This document shows positions 5,794-11,440 of a DNA stretch of 16,388 nt, in pieces; the stretch's first letter is position 1; the number at the start of each line of letters is the position of its first letter. The notes under the pieces were generated by a model, which saw only the letters and a program-made list of their open reading frames with translations, was not told where the DNA came from and did no database searches. Where the stretch lies: contig CAYSFC010000016.1 of assembly GCA_964430665.1 (NCBI GenBank), positions 1-16,388 on the forward strand. The letters are read 5' to 3'. Source of the DNA: JAQUYS01 sp964430665. Its GTDB lineage: Archaea > Nanobdellota > Nanobdellia > Woesearchaeales > SKGA01. Position numbers and translations under genes: made by a program.

Positions 5794-6641
5794 TTCTTAT
5801 TACTAACTCCTTTATACATCCAAGCCAAATTCCTTTTAATTTGTTCTTTAGAAATTCCTTCTTTATTGCAAAGATCAACAAATTCAGAAATAACCTTTCT
5901 TTTTTCATCACTCAAATAACATTTACCACCTCTTAGAACAATAGAAGAGTCATTCAAATAAGGATCATACTGTTTAACTCTTCCTTTCTCACAGTTCTTA
6001 ATTTGCTTAAAAATTAAAGGATTACTCAAAGCAGCTCTTCCAATCATATAACTATCATAATTCTCACATTTATCATAACAATCAATATCTCCATTGTAAA
6101 TAATTTCTAAATCAGGAAAATCTTCAGATAAATTCTCCAAATCTATTACGGGCTTAGTATAGTTCCATTTCAACGTTCTGAAATGAATATAGAATTTCTT
6201 TACACCATTTTTACTACAAATATCCAAATATTCCTTAATTCTAATCTTATCAGGAGAAGTACCTAATCTTAACTTTACAGAAGGAATAAAAGCATAAGAG
6301 CTTAATTTAGCACACAATTTACCCATCAAATCTAAGTCATAAAGAACCCCTGAACAAATTTTTCTTTGTTGCATAGATGAATGAGGACAACCCATATTCA
6401 AATTAATTTCTTTAGCATTAGGGAGTTTAGAAACTAACAATTCAACATCTTCAACACATCCTGCTCCAATTTGAAATATAGTTTTATTTTCATCACCAGG
6501 AAAAACTTTAAATTTTTCATCACGATCAATATCAGAAGGCAATATAAGCTCTGAAAACACAAAATCTGCACCTTTAGATAATAAAAAGTGTCTAAACACA
6601 TAGTGACCAAGACCATTTATTGGTGCAAAGTATAATTTCAT
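5775..6641 (-). CDS. dus: tRNA-dihydrouridine synthase (Dus family)
   Basis: Flavin enzyme that reduces specific uridines of tRNA to dihydrouridine. The 288-aa protein shows family motifs in order: N-terminal FAPINGLGHYVFRHF and GADFVFSEL (FMN barrel start), NMGCP with the catalytic Cys85, VKLRLG with Lys123, YIHFRT with His153 and Arg155 (commonly HGRT), IYNGDI, and MIGRAALSNPLIF. It is slightly short of a typical Dus because the C-terminal helical tRNA-binding domain is compact. A TATA box lies 25 nt upstream of ATG 6641. The last codons (encoding SSEI and the TGA) lie antisense within the convergent tRNA-Thr gene. Which uridine it modifies cannot be told. Confidence 0.92.
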   Translation of the reverse strand: MKLYFAPINGLGHYVFRHFLLSKGADFVFSELILPSDIDRDEKFKVFPGDENKTIFQIGAGCVEDVELLVSKLPNAKEINLNMGCPHSSMQQRKICSGVLYDLDLMGKLCAKLSSYAFIPSVKLRLGTSPDKIRIKEYLDICSKNGVKKFYIHFRTLKWNYTKPVIDLENLSEDFPDLEIIYNGDIDCYDKCENYDSYMIGRAALSNPLIFKQIKNCEKGRVKQYDPYLNDSSIVLRGGKCYLSDEKRKVISEFVDLCNKEGISKEQIKRNLAWMYKGVSNKKASSEI

Positions 6642-6660
6642 AATAACTAGAACATTTAAC

Positions 6661-6670
6661 TATTTTTAAA
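6661..6670 (-). promoter_or_regulatory. TATA box of the dus gene
   Basis: Minus-strand TTTAAAAATA centred 25 nt upstream of ATG 6641. It lies only 8 bp from the divergent TATA box of the RNA candidate (6679-6688), so the two promoters probably compete or are co-regulated. Confidence 0.55.
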
Positions 6671-6678
6671 AGGTAAGG

Positions 6679-6705
6679 TTTATATATGAGTTAGTCCTAT
6701 ATAGG
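6679..6705 (+). promoter_or_regulatory. Promoter of the RNA candidate, with CCTATATAGG palindrome
   Basis: TTTATATATG (6679-6688) is preceded by a purine-rich AGGTAAGG, a possible BRE. A perfect 10-bp palindrome CCTATATAGG lies at 6696-6705, between the box and the predicted start near 6706, where a repressor could bind. Confidence 0.5.
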
Positions 6706-6873
6706 TGTTAGGGGAGCTATAACTACGTTATTAGACTAAATAGGTATGGTTTTTGTTGATATTTGCACACTAGAAGTAGTGTTCTATTTCGAGACTGCAC
6801 ACCACACAACACACAACACAAATCGCCATTGGCGTTGAGGGGTTGATCAAGTATCAACCTCCCATTCTTTTTT
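6706..6873 (+). ncRNA. Candidate structured non-coding RNA (about 165 nt), class unknown
   Basis: It occupies most of a 305-bp stretch with no credible protein gene. It has its own TATA box and ends in a hairpin plus T-run. By hand count it is about 40% G+C, clearly above the surrounding genes. Local helices: ATAAC/GTTAT (6719-6723/6727-6731); ACACTA-GAAG-TAGTGT (6767-6782), which competes with TAGAA/TTCTA (6771-6775/6782-6786); CGCC-ATT-GGCG (6824-6834); and the terminal stem. A 6795-6822 spacer is an A/C-only-like run of CACA/ACAAC. The predicted 5' end carries GTTAGGGGAG (6707-6716), complementary to the loop of the hairpin after the next gene. No C/D or H/ACA boxes, and no known RNA class recognised. 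Confidence 0.5.
6837..6873 (+). terminator. Hairpin plus T-run ending the RNA candidate
   Basis: GGTTGAT (6841-6847) pairs with ATCAACC (6853-6859) around CAAGT. The stem extends by G-U and G-C at 6840/6860 and 6839/6861, then one mismatch. TTCTTTTTT follows at 6865-6873. The next gene has its own promoter downstream. Confidence 0.6.
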
Positions 6874-6886
6874 AAAAAACACAACC

Positions 6887-6927
6887 AGTATACAAAATAG
6901 TATACAAAACACAACATTTATATACTA
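6887..6927 (+). promoter_or_regulatory. GTATAC operator repeats and TATA box of the winged-helix-like gene
   Basis: AGTATAC occurs at 6887-6893 and again at 6899-6905, each with a GTATAC palindrome and 12 bp apart. An inverted copy TATACTA lies at 6921-6927 and overlaps the TATA box TTTATATACT (6917-6926), centred 25 nt before ATG 6947. Spacing near one helical turn and overlap with TATA suggest a repressor site, plausibly autoregulation. Confidence 0.5.
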
Positions 6928-6946
6928 GTTACACTATTTTAGGTGC

Positions 6947-7354
6947 ATGGTAGTGCTTTTTGATCAATATAATTTACCTTCAGATATTTTTGAAATTATT
7001 TTTGCCACAACTCAACAAGTAGAAGTAGCTAAAATGTTAATTAGTGAAATGAAAGTTAAAGGTGGCGAGATAGGAAAAACTGAAATGAGTATGTTTGCAA
7101 CCGCACTTCACGAAGGAAAAATGATAGAAACAACTTCTGGAGAGGGTCCTTTTAGGAAAAAGAAACAAACAAATATATCATATAACAAGAGACAATTTTA
7201 TGATAGAATATTGACACCTATGAAAACAATGGGTTTAATTGACTATGATTTATACAAAAAAACATACAAAATCAGTGAAAAATTCAACAAGAACATGATG
7301 CGAATAGGACTCATGTGGTTACAAGAATTAAGAAAACCTCCTATCAAATTTTAA
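6947..7354 (+). CDS. Small basic protein, probable winged-helix DNA-binding
   Basis: 135 aa, lysine-rich, no signal peptide or membrane segment. Residues 14-60 are mostly helical (IFEIIFATTQQVEVAKMLIS, then KTEMSMFATALHEGKM). Residues 64-80 are a basic Gly/Lys segment (GEGPFRKKKQTNISYNKRQ). Residues 81-113 (FYDRILTPMKTMGLIDYD, then KKTYKISEKF) resemble a winged helix: a helix ending in LGLI-like MGLIDYD and a beta wing YKKTYKISEKF. I cannot name a family. The ATG sits at leaderless distance from its TATA box. It lies between the RNA candidate and a C-loop hairpin, behind repeated GTATAC boxes, which fits a self-controlled regulator (inference). Confidence 0.72.
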   Translation: MVVLFDQYNLPSDIFEIIFATTQQVEVAKMLISEMKVKGGEIGKTEMSMFATALHEGKMIETTSGEGPFRKKKQTNISYNKRQFYDRILTPMKTMGLIDYDLYKKTYKISEKFNKNMMRIGLMWLQELRKPPIKF

Positions 7355-7365
7355 TCATTAAGAAG

Positions 7366-7428
7366 GCTCTCTATAGACTTTCTTACAAACCACCCTCCCC
7401 TAACCCCCTATAGAGAGCTACTTTTTTT
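7366..7428 (+). terminator. Terminator-like hairpin with 31-nt C-rich loop
   Basis: GCTCTCTATAG (7366-7376) pairs perfectly with CTATAGAGAGC (7408-7418), 11 bp. The 31-nt loop (7377-7407) is rich in C. TTTTTTT follows at 7422-7428. It begins 12 nt after the stop of the winged-helix-like gene. The loop contains CTCCCCTAAC (7395-7404), the exact complement of 6707-6716. Besides ending transcription, the loop could pair with other RNAs. Confidence 0.6.
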
Positions 7429-7436
7429 ATCACTAA

Positions 7437-7447
7437 ATTTAAATATA
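7437..7447 (+). promoter_or_regulatory. TATA box of the YiiX/NlpC-like gene
   Basis: ATTTAAATATA centred 28 nt before the TTG start at 7470. This spacing is what supports TTG as a leaderless start, because no ATG is available nearby. Confidence 0.55.
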
Positions 7448-7469
7448 CTCTTGTTAAACCATTTTCATC

Positions 7470-8069
7470 TTGAAAGAAAGAACAAAACAAATATTTACTT
7501 GGATTTTAATAATTATAATAACTTTATATATAATTAACGTTACTTACAAAAGAACTTTTAATCCTCATGCAGACGTGGGTGAAGAACTTGCTTGGGACGA
7601 ATTACAGCCTGCAGACATAATTCTCATACAAGAAAGATGGATTATTGGTTGGATTCCAGGTTTTTGGTCACACACAGTAATCTTCGATTCTTATGATCAA
7701 AATGGTACAGGTTGGGTAATTGAATCAAAATATGATGGTATACGTAAAAAACCATTGAAAGAAGTTTTGGAATATTGGGGAAGAGAAAAAATAATTTTAC
7801 GATTAAAAAACACAACTCCAGAAATCCAAAGTAAAATAATGAATGAAGTTTATTCACATTTAGGAAAAAATTTTAGTTATCTTTGGTTAGGGAAAGAACA
7901 AAATCCTGATAAATTTCTTTACTGTTCTGAACTAATTTGGAAAGCATACAAAGACGTAGGTTATGATTTAGATGTAAATCCTGGATGGAAATGGCCTTAT
8001 TTTAATTCTGTTGCTCCCCAAGAAATATATGATAGTCCTCTAACAAATAAATATTATACTATTGAGTAA
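7470..8069 (+). CDS. Membrane-anchored YiiX/NlpC-like permuted papain-fold hydrolase
   Basis: 199 aa. Residues 8-23 are a single hydrophobic anchor after a basic N-terminus, so the rest is probably outside the cell. The body fits circularly permuted papain-fold enzymes (YiiX/YebB, NlpC/P60 clan): AWDELQPADIIL, then WSHTVIFD with His68, WVIES with Glu85, and LYCSELIWKAY with Cys152. His before Cys is the permuted order. Members act as cysteine peptidases, amidases or acyl-bond hydrolases. The substrate here is unknown. If the organism lacks peptidoglycan, the target could be its own surface protein or lipid, or a host or prey wall. The start is TTG. It probably forms a single-gene transcript; the next gene has its own TATA box. 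Confidence 0.75.
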   Translation: MKERTKQIFTWILIIIITLYIINVTYKRTFNPHADVGEELAWDELQPADIILIQERWIIGWIPGFWSHTVIFDSYDQNGTGWVIESKYDGIRKKPLKEVLEYWGREKIILRLKNTTPEIQSKIMNEVYSHLGKNFSYLWLGKEQNPDKFLYCSELIWKAYKDVGYDLDVNPGWKWPYFNSVAPQEIYDSPLTNKYYTIE

Positions 8070-8071
8070 AC

Positions 8072-8079
8072 TTTAAATA
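8072..8079 (+). promoter_or_regulatory. TATA box of the phosphoesterase-Rad50 pair
   Basis: TTTAAATA centred 26 nt before ATG 8102; predicts a leaderless transcript covering both genes. Confidence 0.55.
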
Positions 8080-8101
8080 CATTAATAAACATCTAATTTT
8101 A

Positions 8102-9370
8102 ATGTCAAAAGAATATTTTATAATAAGTGATTTACATCTTTCTCAAACTAAAAAAGCAACATTTGAAAAAGAATTAATTTCATTCTTAAAAAATATAGAA
8201 AATAAAGAAAACTCCGAATTAATAATTGCAGGAGATTTAGTAGATTTATGGGACATAAATAATGACAAAATATTGGAAAAATTAAATAAAATAATTAATC
8301 AAAATAAAACTATTTTTGAACAATTTAAAAAAACAGGAAATAAAATCCCAATTACTTTGATTTCAGGAAATCACGATCACGAATTAGTTTGTATAAAAGA
8401 AACAAGCAAAATATTAAATAATTATAAAATACATTTAAGTTATAATCAAGAAATAATTCGAAAAATAAAAAACAAAAATATTTGGATAGAACATGGTCAC
8501 AAATATGATAAGGCAAATAGGATTGAAGATTTCAAAAATCCAAAATCAAAACCTCTGGCATACTATGTCGATAAAGAAGTTCTTTCAAGACTCAAAAACA
8601 AAGATTCAAATCAAGGCTTTGGGTGGGTTGATGACATATATGCAGTTCAACCAAGAGATTTTATGTTTAACTGGTTATTCTCAAAATATTTTTACAAAGA
8701 ATTAAATCCTTTCTTAAAATATTCATTATTGCCTTTCTTAATTTTATTTATGTTCAGTTTTCTTGTTTTAATTGCAGGATTTTTAAAAAGATTAAATTTA
8801 ATAGATATATCCTTTCTAACCACCAAATTTGGAGAGCATTTAGGAATTTTTGGAAACATATTAGATGTTATTATATTTTTTGATGGATTATTAATAATTA
8901 TATTAATTTTGTTAGCATTACCAATATATTTTATATACAAAGATTTAAAAAAGAAATCACGAAAGTATGGCCTTGATTTAGATCACCTAAATGCAGTAAA
9001 TGAAAAAAAATATGTCGATGCTGCAAAAAAAGTTTTTAAAAAACATAAAAATGTTGCAATATTTGTGTTTGGTCACAACCACCAAAGTGTTCTTAAAAAA
9101 ATAAATAATAAAGTTATCATGAATGCAGGAACATGGATGAAAATATTGACAAGAATAACTCCTTTGAAAATATTCATATTGCCTTCAGTTTATTATCCAA
9201 ATTACCAATTAACATACGGACACATATATTCTGAAAAAAATAAAATAATATCCGAAGTAATTGTATTACCTAAAAAAATCAAACCAGATTTATCTCACTT
9301 GGAAAAACTTGCAATATTTTTAAAACACAGAAAAAAAATAAAATCTCAGAGAACATTCATAGAAATATAA
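8102..9370 (+). CDS. Calcineurin-like metallophosphoesterase with two membrane helices
   Basis: 422 aa with all metal-binding motifs: SDLHLS (Asp10, His12), AGDLVDLW (44-51), SGNHDHE (88-94), EHGHKYD (His131, His133) and FGHNHQ (323-328). GDLVDLW and EHGHKYD resemble the LpxH/UDP-diacylglucosamine pyrophosphatase branch more than Mre11. Between the fourth and last motifs lies an insertion with two hydrophobic helices (about 206-227 and 255-279), so the catalytic lobes would be held at the membrane on the same side. The next gene, a Rad50-like ATPase, starts 1 nt after its stop. That pairing recalls Mre11-Rad50 or SbcCD, but the membrane insertion does not. Substrate unknown; nuclease, lipid-pyrophosphate and nucleotide phosphatase roles are all open. 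Confidence 0.85.
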   Translation: MSKEYFIISDLHLSQTKKATFEKELISFLKNIENKENSELIIAGDLVDLWDINNDKILEKLNKIINQNKTIFEQFKKTGNKIPITLISGNHDHELVCIKETSKILNNYKIHLSYNQEIIRKIKNKNIWIEHGHKYDKANRIEDFKNPKSKPLAYYVDKEVLSRLKNKDSNQGFGWVDDIYAVQPRDFMFNWLFSKYFYKELNPFLKYSLLPFLILFMFSFLVLIAGFLKRLNLIDISFLTTKFGEHLGIFGNILDVIIFFDGLLIIILILLALPIYFIYKDLKKKSRKYGLDLDHLNAVNEKKYVDAAKKVFKKHKNVAIFVFGHNHQSVLKKINNKVIMNAGTWMKILTRITPLKIFILPSVYYPNYQLTYGHIYSEKNKIISEVIVLPKKIKPDLSHLEKLAIFLKHRKKIKSQRTFIEI

Positions 9371-9371
9371 A

Positions 9372-11402
9372 ATGTTATTAAATAAAATAAAATTAAAAAA
9401 CATAAGAAGTATAGAGTCCTTAGATTTATCTTTCGAGGAAGGAATAACACTTTTAACAGGAGACATAGGTTCAGGAAAAACAACAATTCTTATGGCAATT
9501 GAATTCGCCTTATTTGGAATATTAAGAGGAAAAGTAACACCAAACGAAATTTTAAGACATGGAGAAACAGAAGGATATGTCAATTTACAATTTACAATAG
9601 AGGATAAAAAAATAAGTATAACAAGATTCCTTAAGAGAACTTCTTCAGGTATAAACCAACCTCCTGGAACAATAATAATTAATGGACAAGAAGAAGAACT
9701 CGTTGCAACAGAATTAAAATCTAAAATACTGGAAATATTAGGGTATCCTCAATCACTATTAAAAAAATCTACAAGTTTATTCAGATTCACAGTTTATACT
9801 CCCCAAGAGCAAGTAAAATTAATTTTGCACGAATCAGAAGAAGAAAGAAAAGACATAATTAGAAAAATATTTTCTTTAGACAAATATAAAAATATAGTTT
9901 CAAATATCAGTCCTTATCAAACCTTTCTAAGAAGCCAAATAGAAACCAATGAAGGAAGACTATACGATTTAACAACACTAAAAGAACAAAAAACTGCAAA
10001 AGAAAATGAAATCGAACATTTAAAGAAGAACATTATTATCAAGGAACAACAACAAACAAAATCATTAGAACAAAAAAACAAATCAAGACAAAAACTAGAT
10101 GACTTAGAAAAATTAAACAAAGAATTCTTAGAACACAAACAAAAAATAAAACTTAAACAACAAAATATATCAAATATAAAAAACAATTTTAAATCATTAT
10201 TAGAAAGAGAAAATAAATTAAATGATTCACTCAAAAAAACCACAATCAAAGAAATAAAATTCGATAAAGATATAAAAATTAAACTAGAAGAAAAATTAAA
10301 ACTATACAATGAAAAACAAATTAAAGTTTCAAAACAAGAAGGATCTTTATTTGCAAATCAAAAACAAATTTCAAATATATCAAATTCAATCATATCTTTA
10401 GATGAATGTCCTACGTGTAGACAAAAAGTTTCTGATAGTCATAAACACAAAATAAAAGATTTACAAACTAAATCTTCAGAAAAACTTCAAAAACAAATAA
10501 AAGAATTAGATTTGTATAAAGAAAAACTGAATCAAAAAATAAATGAAACAAAACAAAAATTAGAAGATCAAATAATTCTAGAAAAAGAATTCTTAAAATA
10601 TCAAGAGATAAAAAAATCTCAAGATTTAATTCAATCCGAAATAAAAAACATACGATCAGAAATTAAAAAATATGAAGAAAAAATAAAAATTGAAGAACAA
10701 TCATTAAAAGAATTATTAAATGAAAATAAAAAAGAAATTCCTATAGAAAAAGAAAAGAAAGATTATGAAGAAAAATCTCAAATGTTGAAAAATATTGAAT
10801 TAGAATTAAATACGTTAACAACAAGACAAAACATAGCTACAAAAACTCTTAAAGACTTAAACGAAGCCATAAAAATAAAAATAGAACTTCAAAAAACAAA
10901 TCATAAACTAAAATCAATAAAAACGTGGATAAATGATCTTTTTATACCTTTATTGAACACTATTGAACGAAAAGTCATGTTAAAAGTTTACGCAGAATTT
11001 AATCTATTATTCATAAAATGGTTTGAAATTCTAATTGATAATCAACCAATAAACGTTCATCTAGACGAGAATTTTACACCAATAATAGAACAAAATGGAT
11101 ATATTACTGGAATTGAAAATTTATCTGGAGGAGAAAAAACTTCATTAGCGTTATCATACAGATTAGCTTTAAATAAAGTTTTAAACGATTATTTCAGCAG
11201 AATTAACACAAAAGATTTACTAATATTGGACGAGCCAACAGACGGATTTTCAACGGAACAATTAGATAAATTAGCCCAAGTTCTAAATAACTTGGATGCA
11301 AAACAAATAATCTTGGTTTCTCACGAGCAAAAAATGGAATCTTTCGCTCAAAATGTTATACGTGTTGAAAAAAATACTCATCGAACAGAAATTTGCAAAT
11401 AA
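9372..11402 (+). CDS. rad50: Rad50/SMC-like ATPase with zinc hook
   Basis: 676 aa. The N-terminal ABC half has Walker A GDIGSGKT (30-37) and a Q-loop at Gln145 in TPQEQVKL. Residues about 185-340 and 355-515 are long charged coiled coils. Between them is a zinc hook, DECPTCRQKV (Cys346, Cys349), which dimerises Rad50. The C-terminal half has the signature ENLSGGEKTS (582-591), Walker B LLILDE (616-621) and the H-loop His651 in LVSHEQ. It is shorter than typical archaeal Rad50 (about 850-900 aa), with shorter arms. It is coupled to the upstream membrane phosphoesterase (1-nt gap), which takes the place of Mre11. Likely DNA-end processing or another DNA-structure role; the partner needs testing. 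Confidence 0.9.
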   Translation: MLLNKIKLKNIRSIESLDLSFEEGITLLTGDIGSGKTTILMAIEFALFGILRGKVTPNEILRHGETEGYVNLQFTIEDKKISITRFLKRTSSGINQPPGTIIINGQEEELVATELKSKILEILGYPQSLLKKSTSLFRFTVYTPQEQVKLILHESEEERKDIIRKIFSLDKYKNIVSNISPYQTFLRSQIETNEGRLYDLTTLKEQKTAKENEIEHLKKNIIIKEQQQTKSLEQKNKSRQKLDDLEKLNKEFLEHKQKIKLKQQNISNIKNNFKSLLERENKLNDSLKKTTIKEIKFDKDIKIKLEEKLKLYNEKQIKVSKQEGSLFANQKQISNISNSIISLDECPTCRQKVSDSHKHKIKDLQTKSSEKLQKQIKELDLYKEKLNQKINETKQKLEDQIILEKEFLKYQEIKKSQDLIQSEIKNIRSEIKKYEEKIKIEEQSLKELLNENKKEIPIEKEKKDYEEKSQMLKNIELELNTLTTRQNIATKTLKDLNEAIKIKIELQKTNHKLKSIKTWINDLFIPLLNTIERKVMLKVYAEFNLLFIKWFEILIDNQPINVHLDENFTPIIEQNGYITGIENLSGGEKTSLALSYRLALNKVLNDYFSRINTKDLLILDEPTDGFSTEQLDKLAQVLNNLDAKQIILVSHEQKMESFAQNVIRVEKNTHRTEICK

Positions 11403-11406
11403 TAAA

Positions 11407-11415
11407 ATTTAAATA
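11407..11415 (+). promoter_or_regulatory. TATA box of the secreted protease gene
   Basis: ATTTAAATA centred 30 nt before ATG 11441, so the large protein has its own promoter separate from the Rad50 pair. Confidence 0.5.
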
Positions 11416-11440
11416 GTCTTCAGATAAACATAATCTTATA

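Noticed and set aside
6706..6873. Could the RNA candidate be RNase P RNA, SRP RNA, or a box C/D or H/ACA guide?
   Set aside because: It is too short and lacks the core motifs for the first two, and no C/D (RTGATGA/CTGA) boxes or H/ACA arrangement could be placed.
6723..6917. A 64-residue reading frame on the minus strand in the large gap.
   Set aside because: Cys/Leu/Phe-rich composition unlike neighbours, no promoter at its start, and it runs through the RNA candidate and its terminator.
7391..7408. CCCTAACCCC resembles a telomere or telomerase-template sequence.
   Set aside because: Archaeal chromosomes are circular, there is no repeat array, and the likeness is to a single short unit.
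8102..9370. Calling the phosphoesterase Mre11 because of the Rad50 neighbour.
   Set aside because: Its motifs (GDLVDLW, EHGHKYD) and the membrane insertion fit the LpxH-like branch better, so only the generic family name is given.
9917..10309. A 130-residue reading frame antisense to the Rad50 coiled coil.
   Set aside because: A Ser/Phe/Cys-rich run is the expected shadow of Lys/Glu/Gln-rich coiled-coil codons.
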